Positions 45,395 to 53,847 are shown, counted from the first letter of the stretch. The stretch: 64,000 nucleotides of DNA from Ardenticatenaceae bacterium (GCA_020634245.1 JACKCC010000015.1:124001-188000); one strand, 5' to 3'. The notes: generated from the letters alone by a model not told the origin. Translations and numbers: made by a program.

Positions 45395-47432
45395 GAAAAA
45401 CGAAGAAGCCCGCATTGGCGTCTATACCTGTCACTGCGGCGGCAACATTAGCGACGTGGTCCGCTGCGAACAAGTCGCTTCTGCTTTGCGTAAGCTGCCC
45501 AACGTCCTTGTTTCCCGCACCGATATGTCCATGTGTTCCGACGCCGGCCAGGCGATGGTCGAAGCCGACATCAAAGAGCACGGGCTGAACCGCATCGTTA
45601 TCGGTGCTTGCTCGCCCTCACTGCACGAGCAGACCTTCCGCGGTACGGTTTCCCGTGCCGGCTTGAACCCGTATTTGTACCATCACGTGGGCATCCGCGA
45701 GCAAAACAGCTGGGTTCACAAAGATGATCCCGATGGGGCGACACAGAAGGCAGTTCGCTTGATGGCCGCTGGTATCGCCAAAGCCCGGCTGCTGGAATCG
45801 TTGGAGCCAATTCGCTTGTCGGCGGAGAAGCAGGCGCTGGTTATCGGCGGCGGCATTGCCGGATTGCGGTCAACCTGGGATTTAGCCCGGCGGGGCCTCA
45901 AAGTGGTACTCATCGAAAAGACGCCGTTTTTGGGCGGGCATATGGCGCAACTGGAATCGGTGTTCCCCACTGAAGAGGCAGCGCGGGACTTGCTGCACGA
46001 CCTCATCGAGAAAGTGACGGTCCATCCCAACGTGACCGTTCATACGCGGGCTGAACTGGTGGGCATGTCGGGCTATGTGGGCGATTACAAGGCCACTATC
46101 CGGCAGCAGTCGCGCGGCATTGCCGATGGGGACATCGGCAAAGGGTTTACGGCCGTTCAACGAGCCATCATTAACTGCCCGGTAGAGGTTCCTGACGAAT
46201 TTAACTACGGTTTGACCCAACGGAAAGCGATTTACCAGGCTTATCCTGGCTGTTATCCGGCTACGCCAGCCATTGACTGGGAACATTGCAATGGCTGTCG
46301 CGAATGCCTCAAAAACTTGAATGGCGATACCGGCTTAATCGACCTGGAAAACGAGCCGCGTGAATTTGAATTGACGGTAGGCGCGGTGGTGGTGGCGACC
46401 GGATTTAAGCCGTATGAGCCGCATTTTGGCGAGTATAACTACGGTGTGTTCCCAGAAGTGGTGACGCTGCCTAAATTTATTCGCCTGCTGGCGCTGACGG
46501 AAGAAGGCCAATCGCTGCAATGGAACGGCCGTACTGTCCGCAAGCTCGCTTTTATTCACTGTGTGGGCAGCCGCCAACTGGATGGCATCAACGAACCGCA
46601 GGCAGACGGCCGTATCAACGATTACTGCTCGCGCATCTGCTGCACAGCGACGCTGCATACGGCCAACGAAGTGCGGGAACGGTTCCCGAACATGCATGTG
46701 TTTGACCTGTATGAGGATATTCGCACTTACGGCCGGGGCCACGAGGAATATTACACGCGGGCCTCGAAAAATATGGTGCGTTTTGTCCGCTTCCACGATG
46801 ACGATTTGCCCGGTGTGTTAGGGCCATCGTCGGAAAACGGCCATGCGCTGCTGATTCCGGTGCATGATTATCTGACCTGGGGCGAGGAGATTGAAATTCC
46901 GGTGGACATGGTGGTGCTGGTTACGGGCATTATGCCCAATCCGGTTGACGACATCATCCGGCTGCTGAAGATCGCACCGGGAACGGACCGGTTCCTGTTG
47001 GAAGTGCATCCCAAGTTACGGCCAGTGGAAACGGCCGTGCCCGGGGTTATCCTGGCTGGAACCGCCCAAGGGCCGATGAACATCCAGGAAAGTTGTGCGG
47101 CAGCATCAGCAGCGGCAGCGAAAGTGGCCGTCTTGCTGGGGCAGGGCCGGGTGGAACTGGAGCCGTTTGTGGCTCATGTCGATCCGGCGCGCTGCAATGG
47201 CAGCGGTGAATGTGTAGCCGTTTGTCCCTACGAGGATGCCATCACTCTGGAAACGGTGGATGGCGTGACCAGAGCCGTCGTCACGCCGGCTAACTGTGCC
47301 GGCTGCGGCTCCTGCGTCAGCGCCTGCCCTAACCGGGCTATTGATTTGCAGGGTTGGACGCTGGATCAATATGACGCGATGGTGGATGCCATTGCCAGCG
47401 ATAATTTGCCCATGATGGAGGTGGCGGTATGA
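45387..47432 (+). CDS. HdrA/QmoB-like FAD iron-sulfur protein with altered clusters
   Basis: A 681-residue HdrA-type protein. Residues 1-140 form the N-terminal HdrA domain (GVYTCHCGGNISDVV, VIGACSPSLHEQTF). FAD motif: LVIGGGIAGLRSTWDLARRG (about 151-170). Where HdrA proteins have a Cys-rich FPTLDC segment this one reads FPTEEAARDLL. The central ferredoxin site is incomplete (CNGCRECLKNLNG). Two C-terminal sites follow: CNGSGECVAVCPY, with Ser at one usual Cys, and CAGCGSCVSACPN, complete. It lacks the MvhD domain of QmoB, which is a separate gene here. GGAGG lies 6 nt before the ATG. Confidence 0.9.
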   Translation: MSEKNEEARIGVYTCHCGGNISDVVRCEQVASALRKLPNVLVSRTDMSMCSDAGQAMVEADIKEHGLNRIVIGACSPSLHEQTFRGTVSRAGLNPYLYHHVGIREQNSWVHKDDPDGATQKAVRLMAAGIAKARLLESLEPIRLSAEKQALVIGGGIAGLRSTWDLARRGLKVVLIEKTPFLGGHMAQLESVFPTEEAARDLLHDLIEKVTVHPNVTVHTRAELVGMSGYVGDYKATIRQQSRGIADGDIGKGFTAVQRAIINCPVEVPDEFNYGLTQRKAIYQAYPGCYPATPAIDWEHCNGCRECLKNLNGDTGLIDLENEPREFELTVGAVVVATGFKPYEPHFGEYNYGVFPEVVTLPKFIRLLALTEEGQSLQWNGRTVRKLAFIHCVGSRQLDGINEPQADGRINDYCSRICCTATLHTANEVRERFPNMHVFDLYEDIRTYGRGHEEYYTRASKNMVRFVRFHDDDLPGVLGPSSENGHALLIPVHDYLTWGEEIEIPVDMVVLVTGIMPNPVDDIIRLLKIAPGTDRFLLEVHPKLRPVETAVPGVILAGTAQGPMNIQESCAAASAAAAKVAVLLGQGRVELEPFVAHVDPARCNGSGECVAVCPYEDAITLETVDGVTRAVVTPANCAGCGSCVSACPNRAIDLQGWTLDQYDAMVDAIASDNLPMMEVAV

Positions 47433-47731
47433 GCACCAAAGAAGATGCCAAGAGTCGAGCTATTTTGCTCAAACGCCTGCGAGCCGAACATCAGGAAACG
47501 GTTGAGCGGACTCAGGCGCTGTTGAAAGAACAGAAGGCCATTCGCCGCCAGATTTGCCAGCCGATGCGGGACGGCCCTAAAACGATTCCCGAATTGGCCG
47601 AGCACACCGGCATCCCGGCGCACGAGATTTTGTGGCACATCACAGCCATGAAAAAGTATGACTTGATCACGGAGACGGGCATGTGTGGCGAGTATTATCT
47701 GTACCAACGGGCGGAGGAGGTTAAATCATGA
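47429..47731 (+). CDS. Small winged-helix protein in the Hdr/Qmo operon
   Basis: A 100-residue protein. Residues about 5-40 are a charged helix (KRLRAEHQETVERTQALLKE), followed by a winged-helix-like part: IRRQICQPMRDGPKTIPELA, HTGIPAHEILWHITAMKKY and a two-strand wing. Start and stop each overlap the neighbours by 4 nt (ATGA), so it is made in step with the electron-transfer subunits. It may be a structural or regulatory partner rather than a DNA-binding protein. Two Cys are present (CQPM, GMCGEY). I do not know a named family. Confidence 0.72.
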   Translation: MSTKEDAKSRAILLKRLRAEHQETVERTQALLKEQKAIRRQICQPMRDGPKTIPELAEHTGIPAHEILWHITAMKKYDLITETGMCGEYYLYQRAEEVKS

Positions 47732-48897
47732 GCAATCGCGTTGATCCCAATTTGCTCCTGGAGTTGAAGGAGTACGGCGCGGTGAACACGGAGGCGTGTT
47801 TTAACTGCGGTACCTGCACGGCCATGTGCCCGCTGACTTCGGATGCCCATCCGTTCCCGCGTAACATGATCCGGCTGACGCAGCTGGGTTTGAAGGATCG
47901 GCTGCTGCAAAGTACCGACCCCTGGCTCTGCTATTACTGCGGCGACTGCACGACGACCTGTCCCCGAGGCGCGGAACCGGCGGAGACAATGATGGCTACC
48001 CGGCGTTGGCTGACGGCGCAATATGATCGAACGGGTAGAGCGGCGAAATTGTATACGAAGGAAACGGCCGTGCTCTCTACCATCATCCGCATGTCCCTGC
48101 TAACCCTGGTGCTGCTCATCATCTACCACGCCGTTACCGGCTTTGACAACATCATCACCGACCGGGTAGTTCTCAATGCCTTTGCCCCGGTCATGTGGGT
48201 GTGGGCCTTCGTCCTGCTGCACTTTGCCTACCTGGGTTATCACGTTTTGTCGAGCAGCTTGTTCATGGTCAAACAGGTGATGCAATCGACGGTTGAGAAA
48301 TACGGCCAGATTCCCTTGTCGGTTTATGCCCAGGAGTTCAAAACCTTCATCACCCACTACTTTACTCAAAAGCGGTGGCGTGACTGCGATGACGCCCAGG
48401 CCGAAACGCGCTGGCGCAAACACCTCTTCCTGGTGTCCGGCTATGTGATTATGCTGGCCCTCATTGTTGTCTTCCTCTGGTGGTTCCAGACGGACAAGAT
48501 TTACCCGATTTACCACCCGCAGCGTTGGCTGGGTTACTACGCCACCGTCGCCCTTGCCTATGCTTCCATTGAAATGTTGGTAGGCCGGCGGCGCAAAAAA
48601 GAGCAGCTGCACCGCTTCTCTCATCCCAGCGATTGGCTATTTCCCACCTTCTTGCTGACGGGGGCAATAACGGGCATTTTGGTTCACATTTTCCGCTACG
48701 CAGGCTGGGCTTGGCCAACCTATATCATTTATGTCATTCATGTGATGGCGATGGTGGCTATGTTGGACACGGAAGTCGGCGTGGGCAAATGGACGCATAT
48801 GATTTACCGGCCATTGGCCATTTATCTGGAAACGGTCAAAGAAAGAGTAGAACAGGAACAAATTGCGCCGGATTTGGTTCCGGCGGGAACTGATTAG
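47728..48897 (+). CDS. QmoC-like membrane iron-sulfur subunit (HdrC plus cytochrome b-like domain)
   Basis: A 389-residue protein. The N-terminal HdrC-like part has CFNCGTCTAMCPL (about 23-35) and CYYCGDCTTTCPRG (about 69-82), two [4Fe-4S] sites. About six membrane helices follow from residue 120, with His residues in IYHAVTGFD, LHFAYLGYHV and HIFRYAGW that could bind heme b as in NarI/HdrE. It should exchange electrons between the HdrA-like subunits and the quinone pool. This order matches QmoC. No CCG (HdrB) domain is present. Confidence 0.9.
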   Translation: MSNRVDPNLLLELKEYGAVNTEACFNCGTCTAMCPLTSDAHPFPRNMIRLTQLGLKDRLLQSTDPWLCYYCGDCTTTCPRGAEPAETMMATRRWLTAQYDRTGRAAKLYTKETAVLSTIIRMSLLTLVLLIIYHAVTGFDNIITDRVVLNAFAPVMWVWAFVLLHFAYLGYHVLSSSLFMVKQVMQSTVEKYGQIPLSVYAQEFKTFITHYFTQKRWRDCDDAQAETRWRKHLFLVSGYVIMLALIVVFLWWFQTDKIYPIYHPQRWLGYYATVALAYASIEMLVGRRRKKEQLHRFSHPSDWLFPTFLLTGAITGILVHIFRYAGWAWPTYIIYVIHVMAMVAMLDTEVGVGKWTHMIYRPLAIYLETVKERVEQEQIAPDLVPAGTD

Positions 48898-48905
48898 GTG
48901 TCATC

Positions 48906-48990
48906 ATGTCATTTCGATGAGCGAAGCGAGAATGAATCTTGGCTTGCAGAGATGATAGACAAGATTTCTCCCTTTGGTCGAAATGACATT
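48906..48990. repeat. Palindromic 'TCATTTCGACCGAAGGGAG' spacer repeat, copy 2
   Basis: Arms ATGTCATTTCGATGAGCG and TTTGGTCGAAATGACAT around AAGATTTCTCCC, as at 13738-13809. It is followed by an AATCTGCGG pair. It separates the QmoC-like gene from the DsrE-like gene. Confidence 0.6.
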
Positions 48991-49063
48991 TGAATAATCA
49001 AAAATCTGCGGAATCAGTGAAATCTGCGGATAAAAACAAAAAACGAAGACAGGAGATTTAGTC

Positions 49064-49441
49064 ATGAGTGAAAATGGAAATAACAAAATGGTTGTTGTTT
49101 GCAATCATGCGGATGCGCCGCACGTGATGCCGACGTTGATTATGAGTGCTTCAGGGGCCGCCATCGGTAATGAGGTAACGGTATTCTTCTGCCCTGGCGG
49201 GGCCAACGCCCTGGTCAAAGGGGAACTGGAGAAGATCCGTGATATGCATCTCAAAGGCTTGCCCGATCCGGTACAGCTTTACAATGACATTGTAGCCGAG
49301 GGCGGCCGGATTATCTTGTGTGAATTGGCGCTGGAGAATAAGGGCATTGCCGTGGAAAATGTCCGTGAAGGAGTGGAAATTTTGAACGCACCGTCGTTCT
49401 TGCTGGATGCGCAGGGTGCTGGCCTTTCGTTAGTCTTTTAG
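49064..49441 (+). CDS. DsrE/F-like sulfurtransferase family protein
   Basis: A 125-residue protein with the DsrE fold: KMVVVCNHADAPHVMPTLIM, ASGAAIGNEVTVFFCPGGAN and a C-terminal FLLDAQGAGLSLVF. Cys occur in VVCNH, FFCPGG and IILCELA; the last lies where DsrE-type proteins carry the persulfide, and the FFCPGG one resembles the DsrE3 position. Such proteins bind sulfane sulfur and hand it to TusA or Hdr-like systems. AGGAG precedes the ATG. It is the last larger gene of the cluster. Confidence 0.87.
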   Translation: MSENGNNKMVVVCNHADAPHVMPTLIMSASGAAIGNEVTVFFCPGGANALVKGELEKIRDMHLKGLPDPVQLYNDIVAEGGRIILCELALENKGIAVENVREGVEILNAPSFLLDAQGAGLSLVF

Positions 49442-49519
49442 TCAGTACACAAAAATGGGGATTGGGGGCAAATTTTCCCTTAATCCCCTGATCATTGTAA
49501 TTTACATTGGAGGTATATG

Positions 49520-49630
49520 ATGAATGTGTTGACTTTTTCCGGTATTGTGGCCGGGGTTGCTCTTGTTTTTTTGATTGGTTTCATCGTCATGTGGGCTGTT
49601 TGCAAGCGTAGTCCAAAGGATGTTAAGTGA
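49520..49630 (+). CDS. 36-residue single-pass membrane protein
   Basis: A short gene with GGAGG 6 nt before ATG 49520 (an ATG at 49517 is in frame too). The product begins MNVLTFSG, continues with one hydrophobic helix (IVAGVALVFLIGFIVMWAV) and ends with CKRSPKDVK. The positive residues after the helix put the C-terminus in the cytoplasm, with one Cys at the membrane edge. It lies 78 nt after the DsrE-like gene and before the terminator, so it is probably part of the same message and may be a small subunit of the membrane complex. Confidence 0.65.
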   Translation: MNVLTFSGIVAGVALVFLIGFIVMWAVCKRSPKDVK

Positions 49631-49688
49631 TTTTTGTCGCAGTCTCTCGACCAAAGTGAATGCGTTGTGTGAATAGGAGGGATTTAGC

Positions 49689-49733
49689 AAAAACCTTGCA
49701 AGCGTATGGTTGCTGTCTTGCAAGGTTTTTGTT
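49689..49733. terminator. Bidirectional intrinsic terminator
   Basis: A perfect 14-bp inverted repeat AAAAACCTTGCAAG / CTTGCAAGGTTTTT with a 14-nt loop and T-runs on both sides. It closes the sulfur/electron-transfer cluster on the plus strand and the LysR gene on the minus strand. Confidence 0.9.
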
Positions 49734-49739
49734 TGTCGG

Positions 49740-50669
49740 CTAACCGGTTTCGGGGAGATGAATTAAGTCAGCGTTGGCGGGGTCATGGATGAAGCTCCAA
49801 AAGACTTCCTGGGGGCGGTTGGGGGCTTCCAGACGGGGGCGGATCATGTAGATTTTGCGTTTAAGTTCCAGTCCTTCGACGGGCACGGCGACTAATTGAC
49901 CCTGTTCAATCGGACATTCGGCGGCCAGGCTGGAGACGAAAGCGATGCCAAATCCGGCCTGTACCGTGCGTACGATGGCTTCGGTATTGCCCAGTTCCAG
50001 AAAAATGTTGAGGTCGTCAACGGAAATATCGTGTTTGGCTAACTCGGTCATGAGGACACGGCGGGTGCCGGATGTGGGTTCGCGGCTGAGCAGGCGTTGG
50101 TTGAGGATTTCATCGGGAGTGATGTACGGCCGTTTCGCAAACGCATGATCCTTGGGCACTATCAAAGCAATCGCGTCACTGAAAAACTCCTGGCACTCAA
50201 AATCACCCTGGCAGTAATCATAACTGCTCACCACACCCAGATTCGCTTCTCCTTCCAGCATGTTGGGAATGACATGTTCGGATGTACAGGCCAAAATTTT
50301 AACGCGGATACCGGGATATTGATGACAAAATCGAGCGGCCAGTTGAGGCAGCACATATTTTCCGGCCGTTGTACTGCAAGCGATGCGCAGCTGCCCGACC
50401 ACTTCTTGCTGGGTAGAAGTCATCAAATCTTCTAGTTCAATGGCTTGCCGTACCAGTTTGCGTGCCCAGGGCAGCAGCAGGCGTCCTGCTTCTGTTAACT
50501 GAAGCGCAGTTCCGGCGCGATCAAAAAGCTGGACATTCAGATCGGTTTCCAGCGCTTTGATGTGGTGGCTGATGGTAGGCTGGGTGACGTGCAGGTGCCG
50601 GGCGGCCTCGGAAAAGCTGAGGTGCTCGGCGGCAAAGATGAAGGTTTCCAATCGGGTTAAATCAATCAT
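49740..50669 (-). CDS. LysR-family transcriptional regulator
   Basis: A 309-residue LysR protein. The helix-turn-helix is FSEAARHLHVTQPTISHHIK (about 19-38), followed by the long linker helix and a periplasmic-binding-type effector domain (about 90-300; GQLRIACSTTAGKYVLPQL, GGxx-like GFGIAFVS). The phrase CSTTAGKYVLP is typical of CysB/CbbR-like members. It lies between the sulfur cluster and the aldehyde oxidoreductase region and may regulate either. The ligand is unknown. Confidence 0.9.
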   Translation of the reverse strand: MIDLTRLETFIFAAEHLSFSEAARHLHVTQPTISHHIKALETDLNVQLFDRAGTALQLTEAGRLLLPWARKLVRQAIELEDLMTSTQQEVVGQLRIACSTTAGKYVLPQLAARFCHQYPGIRVKILACTSEHVIPNMLEGEANLGVVSSYDYCQGDFECQEFFSDAIALIVPKDHAFAKRPYITPDEILNQRLLSREPTSGTRRVLMTELAKHDISVDDLNIFLELGNTEAIVRTVQAGFGIAFVSSLAAECPIEQGQLVAVPVEGLELKRKIYMIRPRLEAPNRPQEVFWSFIHDPANADLIHLPETG

Positions 50670-50702
50670 TCAGAGACTACTCCTGTGATTGATTTTACCA
50701 TA

Positions 50703-51716
50703 CTAAACGGGGATTTGGCTTCCGGTTTGGGAAGAGTCGTAACCATCCAAGCTGGCAATCTGGCGGCGGAATACGGCCGTTTGCAAATAATCCAGCAGTG
50801 GGTCTAGCAGCGGGTCGTCACAGAATCGGGTGGGCAGCACCAGGTCATACCGTTCTTCAAACAAGGGCACAAAGTCCAAATCAAACCGCTGGGCGGCGGC
50901 CAAAACGGCCGTGCCTGTATCTACTTTCCCCTCAGCAACAGCCTGGGCGACTTGTAAATGGGTACTTACTGCCTGTTCGTATCCCTGCACCTGCTCTTTA
51001 GGAATTTCCAGCCGGTCGATGGTCTGATCCAGCCACAGCCGGGTTCCTGTGCCTCGTTTGCGGTTCACAAACCGGATGTCTGGGCGGGCAACGTCGGCCA
51101 GGCTGCGGATTTGTTTAGGATTGCCTTTGAGCAGCAGCAGTCCTTGCTGGCGATGGGCCAGGGTCAAAATTGTCATTTCTTCGCCGGGGAAGAGATGGCG
51201 CACGTAGGAGCGATTGTATTCGCCGCTGTCCGGGTCCAGCAGGTGGCAGCCACTGAGTTGGCACAATCCCTGCCGTAGGGCGATGAGTCCATCCAGGCTG
51301 CCAACGGGAAGGGCGATGAGATCGGGTACGGCCGTGTTCCCCCGCAAATGTTCCGCTAATAACTCCAGAGCTAAATCGTGGCTGCCCAGCGCCAAAATCG
51401 TTTTTCGTTTAGGCTGTTCCGGCAAAATGTTGAGATTGACATAATAAGCTCGCGCTGTTGCCTGATAATATTTTTCTACAAAGCCGCGCACGATTCGTGT
51501 AGACATCATCGCTACCAGATCGGCATCTTCCAACAGCTTCAAATGGTGGCGAATTTGGGCTGGGTAAGTGCCCATCAATCGGGCCAATTGTGACAGGGTT
51601 GCCGGAGTCGCCATGAGATGCTGCAAAATGGCCAATCGCTGCGGATGGCCAAGCATGCCCAGGACATCAAAAGAGTCAATTTGCTGTAACCGGTCGAAAT
51701 TCATCTGATTTGCCAC
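50703..51716 (-). CDS. ArsR-type HTH fused to a periplasmic-binding-protein-like domain
   Basis: A 337-residue fusion. The N-terminal winged helix (about 15-85) has GMLGHPQRLAILQHLM and QIRHHLKLLEDADLV. The C-terminal part (about 105-320) matches the PBP-like domain also found at the end of MoeA and in molybdate-related regulators: LALGSHDLALELLAEHLR, GSLDGLIALRQGLCQLSG, HLLDPDSGEYN, RFVNRKRGTGTRLWLD and VAEGKVDTGTAVLAAA. It probably binds a small oxyanion or cofactor-related ligand. It is divergent from the aldehyde oxidoreductase gene, a likely target. Confidence 0.85.
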   Translation of the reverse strand: MANQMNFDRLQQIDSFDVLGMLGHPQRLAILQHLMATPATLSQLARLMGTYPAQIRHHLKLLEDADLVAMMSTRIVRGFVEKYYQATARAYYVNLNILPEQPKRKTILALGSHDLALELLAEHLRGNTAVPDLIALPVGSLDGLIALRQGLCQLSGCHLLDPDSGEYNRSYVRHLFPGEEMTILTLAHRQQGLLLLKGNPKQIRSLADVARPDIRFVNRKRGTGTRLWLDQTIDRLEIPKEQVQGYEQAVSTHLQVAQAVAEGKVDTGTAVLAAAQRFDLDFVPLFEERYDLVLPTRFCDDPLLDPLLDYLQTAVFRRQIASLDGYDSSQTGSQIPV

Positions 51717-51729
51717 GATTTCATTATAA

Positions 51730-51741
51730 CTTAATGTTAAG
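51730..51741. promoter_or_regulatory. Palindrome upstream of the HTH-PBP regulator
   Basis: CTTAATGTTAAG, with another ACTTAAT 5 nt on, 13 nt before the regulator start. It has the look of an operator for autoregulation. Confidence 0.45.
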
Positions 51742-51777
51742 AAAAAACTTAATCTGGAATCGTTTTCTCAGCCTGCC

Positions 51778-51783
51778 TATAAT
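51778..51783 (+). promoter_or_regulatory. Possible -10 box for the aldehyde oxidoreductase gene
   Basis: TATAAT with only a weak -35 (TGGAAT) 17 nt upstream. The weak -35 fits a promoter that needs an activator. It leaves a leader of about 145 nt before the ATG at 51937. Confidence 0.4.
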
Positions 51784-51936
51784 GAAAATGTCGTTATCCG
51801 GGGACTATTTTGTCGATAGGCCCACGCGAGAGCAGCGAAAGGAGAAAAAAACCAAAATACACGTTTTCATTTTCCCGAATAGTTTTAGCAACAAATTTAA
51901 CCGTGGATAACTGTTACTTGTCATAGGAGGCAAAAC

Positions 51937-53763
51937 ATGGCATTAGGTGGATACGCAAATCATACAGCTCATATTAACTTGACAACCGGTAAGGTTGAGT
52001 ACAAGCCAATCCCTGAAGAGTGGGCGCGCAAATACATTGGCGCACGCGGTTTAGGTGTGCGTTTCATGTTGGAAAATGGTCCGCAGGTGGAACCTTTTTC
52101 GCCCGATAACTTACTTTGCTTCATGAATGGCCCAATGACGGGAACGGCCGCTAACATGAGCGGCCGTATCGCTGTTGTGACCAAATCTCCCCTGACCGGC
52201 ACCGTCACCGATAGCCATATGGGCGGCTGGTCGGCCGCTCGCCTGCGCTGGGCCGGTTTCGATGCCCTGCTTTTCAAAGGCAAAGCCGACAAGCCGGTTT
52301 ACGCCTATGTTTCCGATGGCAAAGTTGAATTGCGCGATGCTTCCGAAGTTTGGGGCATGGGCGTCCACGATACCGTCAAACATTTCCAGAAAAAATACGG
52401 CGAAAAAGACCTCAGCGTTATGGCCATCGGCCAGGCTGGCGAAAACAAAATTCGATTTGCCGGTTGGATCAACGAAGATGATCGGGCGGCCGGACGTGGC
52501 GGCACCGGCGCTGTGGGCGGCAGCAAAAACCTGAAAGCGGTCGTTGTCAAAGCCAAAAAAGATTTTCCCAAACCGGCCGATAAAGAAGGCTGGAAGAAAG
52601 CTCATGCCCGTGCCTTGTCGGTCATCATGGACGAAGCCAACATCACCAGCCCGCGTAAGGGCGGCCTCTCCGTTTACGGCACCAACGTTCTCATGAACAT
52701 CACCAGCAACATGGGCGCGCTGCCGGCTATGAATAGCCAGGTGACCTCATTTGGCGAGAAAGCTGAAAAAATAAGCGGCGAATTCGTCAATGACAATATC
52801 CTGGTTAATGACCCCACTTGCCATGCTTGCCCGGTAGCCTGTAAAAAAGAGGTTGAGGTCAAAGAAGGGCCATACAAGGGACTGCACATGGAGAGCGTTG
52901 AATACGAACCGGCCTGGGCTTTGGGAGCCAACTGTGGCAATGATGACATCGCCAGCGTGGCCAAGTTGATCGATCTATGCAACGATTACGGCATGGATCC
53001 CATTGAATTGGGCAACGTCTATTCGATGTTCATGGAATGCTCTGAAAAAGGGTATACCGATGGTCATGGCACGCTGGCCTGGGGTGATACCGCAGGCATG
53101 GTAGCCATCACTGAAAAGCTGGCTCTGCGGCAAGGAGTTGGTGATGTTTTGGCGGAAGGTACGACCCTGGCGGCTAAAACGTTTGGTCATCCGGAACTGG
53201 CCATGGCTGTTAAGGGCCAGGCCATCCCGGCCTACGATCCGCGTGGTTTGAAAGGGATGGGGTTGGGGTATGCAACCAGCAACCGTGGCGCGTGCCACCT
53301 GCGGGCTTACACGCCGGCTGCCGAATTGAACATTATGCCCTTCCAATCCCTCAGTGCCGATCCGTTGGCCTGGGAGGGCAAAGGTGGACTGGTAAAAGTC
53401 TTCCAGGACATTCACGCGTTCTCCGACAGCATGGATTTGTGCAAGTTCAGCGCCTTTGCAATGGGAACAGATGAGTATGCGGCCCAGTACGCGGCCATGA
53501 CCGGTGTGGAATTTACAACCGACGATGTGCTGGTGACCGGTGAGCGCATTTACAACCTGGAACGTTACTTCAACAACCTGGCCGGTATTGGCGAAGGCAG
53601 TGACTACCTGCCCAAACGCTTCTCGGAAGAACCGTCCACCATGCCTGGTTCGGAAGGACAGGTTTGTGAAATTAATGAGATGCTGGCCGAGTATTACGAT
53701 GCGCGCGGTTGGCAAAATGGTGTTGTGCCGGAAGCGAAGTTGAAGGAGTTGGAGATCATCTGA
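51937..53763 (+). CDS. aor: Aldehyde:ferredoxin oxidoreductase (tungsten/molybdenum enzyme)
   Basis: A 608-residue AOR-family enzyme of usual length. The N-terminal pterin-binding domain has YIGARGLGVRFML, NMSGRIAVVTKSPLTG and DSHMGGWSAARLRWAG. The [4Fe-4S] cluster ligands are in CHACPVACKK (about 293) and Cys in MDLCKFSAFA (about 501). It oxidises aldehydes to acids with ferredoxin, using a tungsto- or molybdo-bispterin cofactor; some relatives work in reverse. GGAGG lies 8 nt before the ATG. No pterin synthesis or ferredoxin genes are in the window. The divergent HTH-PBP regulator is a likely controller, possibly linked to metal or pterin supply. Confidence 0.93.
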   Translation: MALGGYANHTAHINLTTGKVEYKPIPEEWARKYIGARGLGVRFMLENGPQVEPFSPDNLLCFMNGPMTGTAANMSGRIAVVTKSPLTGTVTDSHMGGWSAARLRWAGFDALLFKGKADKPVYAYVSDGKVELRDASEVWGMGVHDTVKHFQKKYGEKDLSVMAIGQAGENKIRFAGWINEDDRAAGRGGTGAVGGSKNLKAVVVKAKKDFPKPADKEGWKKAHARALSVIMDEANITSPRKGGLSVYGTNVLMNITSNMGALPAMNSQVTSFGEKAEKISGEFVNDNILVNDPTCHACPVACKKEVEVKEGPYKGLHMESVEYEPAWALGANCGNDDIASVAKLIDLCNDYGMDPIELGNVYSMFMECSEKGYTDGHGTLAWGDTAGMVAITEKLALRQGVGDVLAEGTTLAAKTFGHPELAMAVKGQAIPAYDPRGLKGMGLGYATSNRGACHLRAYTPAAELNIMPFQSLSADPLAWEGKGGLVKVFQDIHAFSDSMDLCKFSAFAMGTDEYAAQYAAMTGVEFTTDDVLVTGERIYNLERYFNNLAGIGEGSDYLPKRFSEEPSTMPGSEGQVCEINEMLAEYYDARGWQNGVVPEAKLKELEII

Positions 53764-53847
53764 TTTAATTTTGCTTTTGGCAGGATAAAAATGGGTCTTC
53801 AGGATTTCGTGGGGTGTAGGGGCGTACCCTTGTGGTCGCCCAGAGCA

